Assembly: GCF_964355755.1 (NCBI RefSeq) | Contig: NC_092677.1 | Coordinates: forward strand, 28,304,101 to 28,368,100 | Length of the DNA stretch: 64,000 nucleotides | Direction of reading: 5' to 3' | Source: Antedon mediterranea | Taxonomy: Eukaryota; Echinodermata; Crinoidea; Comatulida; Antedonidae | Part shown: positions 49,001 to 59,095 of the stretch, piece after piece | How the letters are laid out: every line of letters begins with the position of its first letter | How positions within the stretch are numbered: position 1 is the first letter of the stretch | Made by a program: the position numbers and the translations under genes | Notes under the pieces: model-generated | What the model was told of the DNA's origin: nothing | What the model saw: the letters and a program-made list of their open reading frames with translations, nothing else | The model's database searches: none

Positions 49001-52000
49001 CAACTTTAGAAGAAGTATTCATGAAAGTTGGTGAGCAAGCAGAGGCAAAAGCGAATGGAACTGCCAACAATGACGAGGGTGAGGGCGCTGTTGCATCCAC
49101 CACGATGCAGAATATTCAGAAAGCAGAAAAAGCTGTTAATATCTCACAACTTGAAACCAGAAGAGAAGGTACTTAAAATAAATAAATTTGCATAATGTTC
49201 TAAACTCAAGTAATATGTAGGAATTTTTATTTAAACCTATCTAAAACTGGATCTAACGTTTGTTTCTTTTTTTTTCAGATTTGCTTAGTGGGTTAGCTTT
49301 AAAAGCTCAGCAGTTTAAAGCTATGTATATTAAGCGTTTTCTCAACAGTAAACGTGACAAAAAAGCTGTCATTATTCAATTCTTTTTCCCACTTTTGTTC
49401 ATTTTTCTTGGATTATTGATTATTCTACTTTCTGGGGGTAGTGCGGCTACTGATGATCCTAAGTTGGAACTAAGTTTGATTAAGTTGAATGAGGCTGAAG
49501 ACTTAAATCATCGGGCATATTATGCTGACTTTACTGGCAATGACGCAGTCAAGATATTTCAGGTCATTTTCTTATACTACTATAACACTACACAATTGAA
49601 AATAAGTTGTTGCAATGAGGAATACCATTGATAATGATTTAGCATAAAATACTCCTTATTCTTAATATCTTAGAATGTTGAAAGTTACTTGGTCAGCCTA
49701 AAATTTTTAGAAGAAAGTGTAGAAAATATAGAAGGTACAGTACAGACTCTGATGAATGAAAACAGCTATGGAAAGGTCAAAGGTGAAGACATACCGAGTC
49801 CAATGGCACGATACTGTTGTTTGTACAACTTCATCATTTTGAATGAGGAGTGTTCTTCTTGGGTGAGTCCTTTGTCAATCTTATTGATCATACAAAAAAA
49901 ATGAAAAGAGTTTTTTTCAAGTGTCCTTTGTCACTCTTATTGGTCATAAATTATTATATGACAATGACGGAAAAAACAATTGCACAAACATTCATATAAT
50001 CAGCAAATTGTTTATTTTAGATCCGTAATCAGCCTGAAGATGCATGCAAAGACTATCCTGAATATTCCTACACAAACTGCCCATCTTGCTATAATTCTAC
50101 AGAGAAGTAAGTAATATTCATTGACACTGTTTAACATTGGCTTACTTATATTACAATAAACTTTTGTTTAATTTGCTAGGTTATATGGTTCATGTCCAGT
50201 TGGTGCACAACCCAGCATTCTGTCTGACCCAAACACTTACTTTCAAGAGAGCGTCTTGGAAGAAGATGCTGACAATGAACCTAACTTTTTCAATGAACTT
50301 GTGGCAGGTTTTGTTTCTGTTAACGCTACCTTTGATGCACAGCAAGTTGTTCCAAATCTTTATGCAATTTTCAATAATAGTTTAATTGTAAGTATTTGAT
50401 AGGAATGAGATGTGTACCAACAACCATATTTTCTCTGTATGAAAATAATATCATGGTGCAGTACACCACAACACTGCTTTCTAAATCAATCCAGGGAAAA
50501 GTGAAATTCAATCTAATCATTTACTGATTTGTGACAGGAAGACAAACATTTTGAAACAAAACTGATTTACCTAAAAATGTAATTTGTGTTATGCTAATTT
50601 TCATATAAATATGTTTATATTTTCAGGCAAATGTGTCATTTGTTAAGAAACTAGAAGAAGTGAATTTTTATGAGCTTGCATTAAATGTTAGTACTGGGAC
50701 TCTAGTGACAGCCTGGTACAGTAATGAGGTAAAATGTTCTACTTTTTAATGGAGACAAACACTAATGGTTAAGATGAAATGTTATTATATCAGCATTACT
50801 GTTTGGAAATAAGATGTTATTATATCAGCATTACTGTTTGGAAATAAGATGTTATTATATCAGCATTACTGTTTGGAAATAAGATGTTATTATATCAGCA
50901 TTACTGTTTGGAAATAAGACGTTATTATATCAGCATTACTGTTTGGAAATAAGATGTTATTATATCAGCATTACTGTTTGGAAATAAGATGTTATTATAT
51001 CAGCATTACTGTTAGGAAATAAGATGTTATTATATCAGCATTACTGTTAGGAAATAAGATGTTATTATATCAGCATTACTGTTTGGAAATAAGATGTTAT
51101 TATATCAGCATTACTGTTTGGAAATAAGATGTTATTATATCAGCATTACTGTTAGGAAATAAGATGTTATTATATCAGCATTACTGTTAGGAAATAAGAT
51201 GTTATTATATCAGCATTACTGTTAGGAAATAAGATGTTATTATATCAGCATTACTGTTAGGAAATAAGATGTTATTATATCAGCATTACTGTTAGGAAAT
51301 AAGATGTTATTATATCAGCATTACTGTTTGGAAATAAGATGTTATTATATCAGCATTACTGTTTGGAAATAAGATGTTATTATATCAGCATTACTGTTTG
51401 GAAATAAGATGTTATTATATCAGCATTACTGTTAGGAAATAAGATGTTATTATATCAGCATTACTGTTTGGAAATAAGATGTTATTATATCAGCATTACT
51501 GTTTGGAAATAAGATGTTATTATATCAGCATTACTGTTAGGAAATAAGATGTTATTATATCAGCATTACTGTTAGGAAATAAGATGTTATTATATCAGCA
51601 TTACTGTTAGGAAATAAGATGTTATTATATCAGCATTACTGTTAGGAAATAAGATGTTATTATATCAGCATTACTGTTAGGAAATAAGATGTTATTATAT
51701 CAGCATTACTGTTTGGAAATAAGATGTTATTATATCAGCATTACTGTTAGGAAATAAGATGTTATTATATCAGCATTACTGTTAGGAAATAAGATGCAAA
51801 TTGCAGGCATACTATAGTATACTTCTTTTTCAACCTTTTTTAATATCATGACATTTGAAAATTAAAATTCAAAGCATGCCATACAACATTTGTTTGTAAT
51901 TTACATGGGCACCATACAGTACATAATTACAAGCATACCATACCTTTAGCCCAAGCATGCCATACAACATTTGTTTGTAATTTACATGGGCACCATACAG

Positions 52001-55000
52001 TACATAATTACAAGCATACCATACCTTTAGCCCAAGCATGCCATACAACATTTGTTTGTAATTTACATGGGCACCATACAGTACATAATTACAAGCATAC
52101 CATACTTGTTTTTTTTTCAAATTATACCCATACCATATGTTTTTGTTTTCACATTACAGGCATACCATACCTCTGTGCAAGTTCTTAATGCTGCTTCTAA
52201 CATGATACTGAAGTCTTTTACTAGCGATGAATACAGCATTACAACTTACAACTATCCCCTGCCTCGGAATGTAACAGCTCAGGTATTTTATCCTCAGTTT
52301 AAGTACTATTTTTAAAACATATTATTGAAAGTATACATATCTAGTATGTAGTAAAATTGACTTTTTATTGTGAATACAAGATACTAAGTCTACTTTATTG
52401 TAAAAACTTTACATTTTTGAGATATGTTTTGTACCATAGTAGATCATTAAATAATACATAGTGATATATATTTAAATAAATTTCATGCCATATACAGTGT
52501 TGAAAATCTGAAACGTTTTGTCAAAATTGTTTTCTGTGTCAGTCTAGCCCTTCCTGATCTGCTAATAATAATAATATCTGAGTGTAATGGGTGGGTTGAG
52601 TCTTGTATAATTGAGTTTTCTTAAGTATAAACATTTTAAAATGAACATGTTTTCAGTTAGTATTTTTATGTTACATAGGCAGAGGAAGCAGCTTCAAGTG
52701 AGAGTGCATTTGGTCTGTCAATCTTGGTGGTATTTGGTATGGCTTTTCTTTCAGCTAGTTTCATCGGTTTTGTTGTTGGTGAGAGAGAAAACAAGGTGAC
52801 TATACTTTCTACCTTTGTTTTCACAGTAGTTGAGTTCCTGCATCATACATACTATTACTTTTATTACATTTAATTATCAATCTTTATTATCAACCTAAAC
52901 AAATATATTTTCTCAATTAAATGAAGTTAACACAACAGCAACAACTCAATTTCCTCTCTCATTGAAAGCACTTCTTGAAGTAAGCATAAAAACATATTGT
53001 TGTATTTTGTAGGCAAAGCATCTTCAGTTTGTGAGTGGTGTTGATCCACTGAGTTATTGGGGTGCTACCTTTGTATGGGATGTGTGTAATTTTGCCATTG
53101 TCTTTGTTGGTATCATCATCATGTTTGCAGCATTTAATCTAGATGCATACGGAGGTTCTAATCTTGGAACAGTTGCTTTACTCTTTGTAAGTTTCAATTT
53201 TGTATAAAAATTACGAGTGAGAATCAAAATCTTAAGGCATTTAATGAAAATGCAGACTGTCTTAAAAGAAGAAAACTATTCATCAGAACTGTAATCAAAG
53301 CCTAGAGTACTTATATACCTACTAAACAGTTATATTTAAATGAGGCAATAATTTACAGAATAAAGACATCATGGATATCAATCCACCACTGATATTATGT
53401 CATTTGTTTTGTTTTCTTTGTAGCTGTTATTTGGTTGGATGGCTATTCCATTTATCTATAGTGCAGCTTTTATGTTCAAGACTCCAGTCAATGCCACAGC
53501 TCTTACAATATTCCTCCTTGCTATTCTAAGCATGGTAAGTAACGTTGTTCAAGACTCCAGTCAATGCCACAGCTCTTACAATATTCCTCCTTGCTATTCT
53601 AAGCATGGTAAGTAACGTTGTTCAAGACTCCAGTCAATGCCACAGCTCTTACAATATTCCTCCTTGCTATTCTAAGCATGGTAAGTAACGTTGTTCAAGA
53701 CTCCAGTCAATGCCACAGCTCTTACAATATTCCTCCTTGCTATTCTAAGCATGGTAAGTAACGTTGTTCAAGACTCCAGTCAATGCCACAGCTCTTACAA
53801 TATTCCTCCTTGCTATTCTAAGCATGGTAAGTAACGTTGTTCAAGACTCCAGTCAATGCCACAGCTCTTACAATATTCCTCCTTGCTATTCTAAGCATGG
53901 TAAGTAACGTTGTTCAAGACTCCAGTCAATGCCACAGCTCTTTCCTCCTTGCTATTCTAAGCATGGTAAGTAACGTTGTTCAAGACTCCAGTCAATGCCA
54001 CAGCTCTTACAATATTCCTCCATGCTATTCTAAGCATGGTAAGTAACGTTGTTCAAGACTCCAGTCAATGCCACAGCTCTTACAATATTCCTCCTTGCTA
54101 TTCTAAGCATGGTAAGTAACGAATGTAAAGCAACTTACTGTACCTATTTAGTATGTTTGATATTATATTATTTTTAATAGATTAAGGTGGTGAAAATTAG
54201 GTAAATAAAAGTAATTTGAATTTGTTTGTGTTTCAACAGTTTACAATTCTTACTATCTTTGTCCTGAGTATTCCTGGACTTGGATTGGAGAGCACAGCCA
54301 ATGCGTTAGACTATGTGTTTTGTCTTATTCCAACACATTGCTTAGGACGAGCATTCTCTGTATTAGGTGATAATGATGGTTTGAGACGGATATGCACTGC
54401 CAGTCAAGAGTGAGTTTATAAACAAAACATTTATTTATTAATTATTATTTTAGAAATGTGGATTTTTGGCTACACCACTGTGTAGCCTTTATTGGAAACA
54501 AGTACTGCTATGATTGTGTTTTTGTAAACTTTTGGTTTTCTAAATAGACTTGAGTATTGATATTGTTGTATAATTAGTTTGTGTATATTGTTTTTATATT
54601 ATGATATTAGAGCTATGATAAATTGTCAAATGTCAGGATATGTCTATCAAGATAGCAACTTAGCCTGGGACAAGCCTGGTATTGGTACTTATTGTTTGTA
54701 CATGTTTATTGGTGGAATTGTGTTCATCATTCTCACATTGCTTATTGAGGTGAGTTAAATATTATTTTCAGAGGTAGGCATTTTATATTTATATACATTA
54801 AGTACTTATATTTTATATTTATATGGATCATCATTTGTTTGCATTTTGCAAAAAAAAAGGTATGATAAATGAAAAATTTGATAATGTATTAATTAATTTA
54901 AAAAATGATAATGTATTAATAGACTTCTGTTTTTGTTATCAGGTCAACTTCTTTATCCCTTCTCGTTCAGCTTCTGTGCTCAAAGGGCACGTTTCAAATC

Positions 55001-58000
55001 CAGATGTAAGTTTTATTTATAATGGTTACATTACAGACAGCCTTTATAATTTGTGTGATGTATGTTATACATTCTACTGTGGCATATTTTAACGATATAA
55101 CTTGTTATTTTGTTTCTAGGATTCAGATGTTGCAGATGAGAGACAAAAAGTTTCTGAGCTTGATCCTAAAAACAGTGATTCTGCTGTAATTTTACAAAAT
55201 CTTTCCAAGGTAAAAGATTAGATGAGAAATTTAACTCATTTAATTTTAAATGTTGATTCATTGAGTAATCCTAACCCAGAATCACAAATTTAATAATATT
55301 GAATACTATGTTAAAATACTGTATATATACCTTTCAGGTGTACAGGAAGAAGCCAGCTCCTGCAGTGGATCAACTATGTCTTAACATACCCAAGGGTCAA
55401 TGCTTTGGTCTTCTTGGAGTTAATGGTATGTACCTGTATATATTAACTCAATACAACAGCTTTAAATTTTATTATGTATTATTAATATTGAAAGTCTGAC
55501 ATTTGTCATGTTATAAATTATTGTATTAGGTGCTGGCAAGACTACAACATTTGGAATGTTGACAGGTGATCTGAGCATTACAGCAGGAACAGCTTACATG
55601 GATGGATTTGACATCCAAACACAGAGGAAACTCGTAAGTCTATGTTGATTGAAAAAGATTTAAACTATGATGCATTTTGTTTGTACCTCATTGTTAAAAG
55701 GACAATAAAAAATATTCAAACTTTGTATAATTCAAGACACCTTTTCAAGTCGAATTTTTCTTGTTTTATCAAACAATAATTCATATATTTTGTCAACAGG
55801 TTCAGCAAAGAATTGGATACTGCCCTCAGGTTAGTGAACTTTCTTTCTTGTTGTAAAAGATTCCTGATATTGTATTCATCACTACATGATAACAAATAAT
55901 AGTTTTAAAGAATTGCTTCTTGAGTTCTACGGCAAATTGATACATGATACTGTTTCTTTTTTTAGTTTGATGCTTTGCTTGAGCGGCTAACAGGACGTGA
56001 AGTATTGACAATGTTTGCTCGTCTTCGTGGTATTCCAAATCATAACATTGAAAATGTTGTTGAAACTACCGTCACACATTTGTCTCTTAATAAATGGGCA
56101 GATAAACTGTGTGGTGATTATAGGTATGTTGTCACTGATAAACTGTGTGGTGATTATAGGTATGTTGTCACTGATAAACTGTGTGGTGATTATAGGTATG
56201 TTGTCACTGATAAACTGTGTGGTGATTATAGGTATGTTGTCACTGATAAACTGTGTGGTGATTATAGGTATGTTGTCACTGATAAACTGTGTGGTGATTA
56301 TAGTTATGTTGTCACTGATAAACTGTGTGGTGATTATAGGTATGTTACCAGTCAATCAAATGCTCTGATACTCCTGCTCTAGTAAACAATCTTAAGATAT
56401 TTTTTATGTGTATGATGATACAAAAAATAAATTTATTTTAAACATTTGTTTAAGTTATAATAATTTTTTTTATAGTGGTGGAAACAAGAGGAAACTTAGC
56501 ACTGGTATTGCTTTAGTTGGGAACCCACCAATTGTTTTCCTGGTAAGAATGGTTACATAATATTATAACTAACTCTTCACAGATTTACGATGTTTGTGTA
56601 TAAGTATGAACAACCAAGTAGGACAAATATATTGAAATTATTCCAGATACAATAAGAAATATTTTTATCCAACTGAACTTCAGAAAACTTGTCTAGTGCG
56701 GTAGTTTCTTGTCAGTAGAGTGGATTTTTAATTAAGAATTAATTATGAGAATGAAATATTACATCTGGCACATTTAATTCTTTAGGATGAGCCTACGTCT
56801 GGAATGGACCCAACCGCACGACGATATCTATGGAATGCTCTGACATCTGTCATGAAAGGTGGACGCTCCATTGTGCTAACATCACATAGGTAGAGTTTAT
56901 TTTAAATTAGCTATACTGATTGATATAATCTGCTTCCCAAGTTTGTAATTGAAACTAATAATCTATCTTGTTACAGTATGGAAGAGTGTGAGGCCTTATG
57001 TACCCGTTTGGCTATAATGGTAAACGGACAATTTAAATGTCTAGGGAGCACACAACATCTTAAAAGCAGGTATACTATTATTTGGCCTTGTTGCTTCTTC
57101 CATATCTCATATGAATGAGACATGTGAGACATTCTGTTAATTTTCATTAAGGACTGAATAAATTGGAAGCATAATATTCATGAGTTAAACATGTATCTAC
57201 TGTATGCATTCAATGACTGACATTGTTTTGTAGGTATGGCAAGGGCTATACAATGGTATCTACTGTATGCATTCAATGACTGACATTGTTTTGTAGGTAT
57301 GACAAGGGCTATACAATGGTATCTACTGTATGCATTCAATGACTGACATTGTTTTGTAGGTATGACAAGGGCTATACAATGGTATCTACTGTATGCATTC
57401 AATGACTGACATTGTTTTGTAGGTATGGCAAGGGCTATACAATGGTATCTACTGTATGCATTCAATGACTGACATTGTTTTGTAGGTATGGCAAGGGCTA
57501 TACAATGGTTGTTAAAATGGAAGATGGTGTGCCCATGGATGGAATTAAATCATTCATTAATGGAACATTTGAAGGTGCAGTTCTTTTGGAGGAACATCAG
57601 GTAAACTATGTCATAATACAGACCTTCAGTTCTATTAGTTCATTCAGTTTATGAAAGGTTTTGTATTTAATAACAATATTACAATACAATGTTATTCAGG
57701 GTGTATTACAATATCAAGTGGAAAATAGTGATCTTAGCTGGTCTTACATATTTGGTAAATTAGAAAGTAACAAACAGGAGTTGAGAATGGAAGATTACAG
57801 CGTCAGTCAGACAACACTAGAACAGGTAAGACATTTGACAGTTATTGTCTCCAACATGTGTATACCATGCTCTTTAGTATCAGGCTTTTCTTCTTTCATG
57901 TTTTTATACCAAAATAAAAAAACAAAGAGTGGGTTCTTAAATTATTACTTTCATTTGTTTAAGGTGTTTATCAATTTTGCAAAAGAGCAGCACACAGACG

Positions 58001-58128
58001 CAGCATTTTCCAGAAAATTAAACAAGGCACATCACACAACATACGTAGAAGTTCCATCAACTGGGGCTAATCTTCGTAGGGAATCAACCAGGAGAAGTTT
58101 ACGATCAGGACCACAATCACCAAAATAA
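37097..58128 (+). CDS. ABCA3: ABCA3-like lipid transporter, gene B (41 coding exons, 1,821 aa)
   Basis: Tandem paralogue of gene A with the same predicted lipid-export role. Coding exons: 37097-37156, 39020-39093, 40463-40494, 40917-41024, 41281-41400, 41767-41917, 42120-42234, 42442-42552, 42695-42838, 43268-43464, 45882-46082, 46263-46380, 46502-46594, 46763-47044, 47138-47256, 47366-47512, 48423-48697, 48956-49168, 49279-49562, 49674-49862, 50021-50106, 50180-50387, 50627-50728, 52160-52282, 52679-52795, 53013-53186, 53424-53534, 54240-54409, 54611-54749, 54943-55005, 55120-55209, 55338-55425, 55530-55633, 55800-55829, 55966-56123, 56476-56542, 56786-56889, 56977-57069, 57486-57600, 57700-57825, 57964-58128. 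They sum to 5,466 bp in one open frame. Exon lengths equal those of gene A except exons 1, 4, 12, 19, 20, 22, 28 and 41, all differing by multiples of three. Two in-frame ATGs start the frame (37097 and 37100). Several junctions sit in tandem arrays; I used the site that restores the paralogue's frame, so which copy is used in vivo is unknown. Confidence 0.92.
37585..38514. mobile_element. 930-bp inverted-repeat element in intron 1 of gene B
   Basis: The left end CGCCCGTATTCTTAAACCGG followed by ACTTTAGTC recurs inverted at the right end (38478-38514); similarity continues with TAGTTCGA. Flanks are TAT on both sides (37582-37584 and 38515-38517), a possible 3-bp target duplication. The interior is rich in CGACTAAA-type repeats and has no coding frame. 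Possibly PIF/Harbinger or ISL2EU-like; class not certain. Confidence 0.78.
39340..39935. repeat. Irregular tandem repeat in intron 2, gene B
   Basis: Mixed units of GGTAGACTTTAGTACCATA, GAGTAGTTTACGAGTATAGT, CAGGAGACTTGTACTAAATT and GTAAAGTTACTCAGGTTTGG, GCATCTATTCTTCTATC, repeated in higher-order blocks about 190 bp long. Confidence 0.85.
40500..40916. other. Intron 3 of gene B, nothing else seen
   Basis: No repeat array or exon-like stretch recognised between exon 3 and exon 4. Confidence 0.5.
41517..41766 (+). pseudogene. Decayed copies of the start of exon 6 inside intron 5, gene B
   Basis: Two upstream copies of the exon 6 region precede the real exon. The nearer one (41615-41697) keeps AAAGCTGTTGTATTGGCATT and GATGTTGAATACACCATACG with a few changes and ends at the equivalent of the codons for His-Asn-Leu. 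The farther one (about 41517-41553) is a degraded fragment (AATGGATGTTGATAACATCG). Each is followed by the same linker (TTTTTGATTGTACAGTATTT or variant). This is a partial exon duplication at successive stages of decay. Confidence 0.8.
43465..45778. repeat. Exon 10 donor-junction minisatellite, gene B (72 bp, 33 donors)
   Basis: The last 63 bp of exon 10 (from CTACTGATGTGG to GATGAAACATCAGG) and the first 9 bp of intron 10 (GTAAGTAGTT-like) are repeated with an exact 72-bp period. Donors run from 43465 to 45769, 32 copies after the real one. Copies vary at a few sites (TTCCTCAG/TTCGTCAG, CCCTAC/CCTTAC). Every copy keeps CAGG|GTAAGT. Most copies also contain an acceptor-like GGTTCCTCAG. Gene A has one copy only. 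Confidence 0.97.
46595..46700. repeat. Exon 13 donor duplication, gene B (47 bp, about 2 copies)
   Basis: The exon 13 end (GGTTTACAAG) plus GTAAGTAAAATTACATTTTA recurs once with an intact donor at 46642, followed by a partial third copy lacking the donor (TTTACAGTAAAATTACATTT). Confidence 0.8.
47580..48420. repeat. Insertion in intron 16 of gene B related to the repeat near 9960
   Basis: Intron 16 is 122 bp in gene A and 910 bp in gene B. The added part begins with sequence like 9980-10110 (GCTGCTTTAGCC, ATACTCATTAA, CTATAATTTATAGGTCCCAG) and ends with GCGTTTTTTGTAAGAAATAT, also seen near 12438. It is a mobile or dispersed repeat inserted after the gene duplication or after gene conversion. 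Confidence 0.65.
48698..48875. repeat. Exon 17 donor-junction repeat, gene B (23 bp, 8 donors)
   Basis: The exon 17 end GTTGAAG plus GTACTGTATACTTTAT is repeated with an exact 23-bp period; donors lie at 48698, 48721 and so on to 48859. The last copy runs into the intron sequence shared with gene A (GTACTGTATACTTTAGCCGA), where only one copy exists. 23 is not a multiple of three, so use of later donors would shift the frame except for every third copy. Confidence 0.95.
50776..51796. repeat. 35-bp minisatellite in intron 23, gene B (about 29 copies)
   Basis: Copies of AAGATGTTATTATATCAGCA plus TTACTGTTTGGAAAT, with one common variant (GTTTGG/GTTAGG) distributed in runs. Starts about 50 bp downstream of exon 23. 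Confidence 0.97.
51874..52112. repeat. 81-bp tandem repeat next to the exon 24 acceptor, gene B
   Basis: Three copies of CATGCCATACAACATTTGTT plus TGTAATTTACATGGGCACCA, TACAGTACATAATTACAAGC and ATACCATACC. The string GCATACCATACCT in each copy is also the first 13 bases of exon 24 (GCA TAC CAT ACC T), so the array may derive from the acceptor junction. Confidence 0.85.
53535..54118. repeat. Exon 27 donor-junction minisatellite, gene B (73 bp, 9 donors)
   Basis: The last 61 bp of exon 27 (from TTCAAGACTCCAGTCAATGC to CTAAGCATG) plus the first 12 intron bases (GTAAGTAACGTT) are repeated 8 more times; donors at 53535, 53608 and so on to 54112. One copy has a 7-bp deletion. Gene A has no junction array here, although its intron 27 carries the 19-bp minisatellite. 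Confidence 0.95.
56124..56352. repeat. Exon 35 donor-junction minisatellite, gene B (36 bp, 7 junction copies, in frame)
   Basis: The exon 35 end (ATAAACTGTGTGGTGATTAT plus AG) and 14 intron bases (GTATGTTGTCACTG) are repeated with an exact 36-bp period; donors at 56124, 56160, 56196, 56232, 56268 and 56340, while the copy at 56304 has lost its G (TATAGTTATG). No stop codon interrupts the exon's frame through the array. Gene A has one copy with the same intron start. Confidence 0.95.
57190..57500. repeat. Exon 39 acceptor-junction minisatellite, gene B (63 bp, 5 acceptors)
   Basis: The intron 38 end (ATCTACTGTATGCATTCAAT ... TTGTTTTGTAG) plus the exon 39 start (GTATGGCAAGGGCTATACAA) is repeated with a 63-bp period; acceptors precede 57234, 57297, 57360, 57423 and 57486. 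Only the last copy continues into the full exon; entering at an earlier acceptor meets an in-frame TGA (ATTCAATGA). Confidence 0.95.
57964..58128 (+). other. ABCA3: Gene B: truncated C-terminal tail
   Basis: The last exon matches gene A through [11 protein letters not shown], then stops at AAA TAA. The gene A sequence at that point continues for 31 more residues, including PPPY and the terminal YMV. The DNA beyond the stop is unrelated to the gene A tail. Confidence 0.85.
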
Positions 58129-58530
58129 GAGTATTGTGAATCAAAATATTAACCCTTCAATTGGTGTCTAATTTGTTCTCAGATGATTCGTCATGCACAC
58201 ATTATATGCACTTGTTCCAAAGTATTGGGTTGTATGCTCACTTTGTAGTGACTGGGTGCACTTGTTCCAAAGTATTAGGTTGTATGCTCACTTTTTAGTG
58301 ACTGGGTTTACAGCAAATTTTTAAAATATAAAATGAAACATTTTTATTCGTTTTACAATTAATTGTATAGTCTGTATTCTTAACCTGATTGGCATAACAT
58401 TTAGATGGTGCTACTGAAAAATGGTGGCGGTACCGATTGTGGTCTAATAGCCTGATGACAAAAATAAATAAATATACATTGTGGACAGGGTATTTATGTT
58501 GTACTAGATATTGTGGACAGGTTTTCAATG
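58129..58530. other. 3' UTR and flank of gene B; candidate poly(A) signal
   Basis: No coding region. AATAAATAAA at 58463-58472 is the first canonical poly(A) signal after the stop codon. A 60-bp direct repeat (GCACTTGTTCCAAAGTATT...) occurs at 58198-58315. Confidence 0.45.
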
Positions 58531-58756
58531 TTATACATCACATTGCAGTTAGGGTATCAGTTGCAGGCTGGGTAAGATGTATACATCACATTGTAGTTAG
58601 TGTATCAGTTGCAGGCTGGGTAAGATGTATACATCACATTGCAGTTAGGGTATCAGTTGCAGGCTGGGTAAGATGTATACATCACATTGCAGTTAGGGTA
58701 TCAGTTGCAGGCTGGGTAAGATTGCAGTTAGGGTATCAGTTGCAGGCTGGGTAAGA
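58531..58756. repeat. 48-bp minisatellite downstream of gene B, about 5 copies
   Basis: Units of GTATCAGTTGCAGGCTGGGT, AAGATGTATACATCACATTG and CAGTTAGG; the fifth copy is shortened. Confidence 0.9.
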
Positions 58757-58965
58757 TGTGGGGGTATATATTTTAAATGTAAATTGTAGACTGGTGTGCC
58801 AGGATATGTTATAACATTGCATACAATGTTACAGTGTGTTTAACTTTCACCCATCGTAAAGTTTTTTATCACATTATCGTCTGTCTAGTTTTTTCATACT
58901 TGTAATCTAAAGTTTGATTTTAGGTGTTGTATCCATCACTAAAAATTACTATACAATGAATAAAT

Positions 58966-59095
58966 ATTAGTAATGATGAACAGGCATAGCACATTATGCA
59001 TGAAAAGCCATATTAATAATGATGAACGGGCATAGCACATTATCAAAGCCATATTAATAATGATGAACGGGCATAGCACATTATGCATGCAAAGC
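58966..59095. repeat. Three copies of a 40-bp repeat
   Basis: AATAATGATGAACGGGCATA followed by GCACATTATGCATG or a shorter variant and AAAGCCATATT, three times. Confidence 0.85.

Larger units (their letters stand above)
46263..49168 (+). other. ABCA3: Gene B: nucleotide-binding domain 1 and linker
   Basis: Exons 12-18. Walker [10 protein letters not shown] at residues 534-542, signature LSGGM at 633-637, Walker B with Asp 657 and Glu 658, switch His 689. All catalytic residues are present. DNA of exons 14-17 and introns 14, 15 and 17 is nearly identical to gene A. The linker in exon 18 is less acidic (NNDEGEGA) than in gene A. Confidence 0.92.
49279..55005 (+). other. ABCA3: Gene B: TM7, second luminal domain and TMD2
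   Basis: Exons 19-30. TM7 is in exon 19 ([17 protein letters not shown]). The luminal domain carries CCLYNF, CSSW and YTNCPSC in exons 20-21, conserving the cysteine pattern of gene A. The [11 protein letters not shown] segment opens exon 26, and IPTHCLGR is in exon 28. Confidence 0.85.
55120..57825 (+). other. ABCA3: Gene B: nucleotide-binding domain 2
   Basis: Exons 31-40. Walker A GVNGAGKTT at residues 1499-1507, signature SGGNKRKLS from 1599, Walker B Asp 1622 and Glu 1623, and [12 protein letters not shown]. The 30-bp microexon 34 ([10 protein letters not shown]) is conserved. The exon 35 end and exon 39 start are embedded in tandem junction arrays. Confidence 0.92.
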
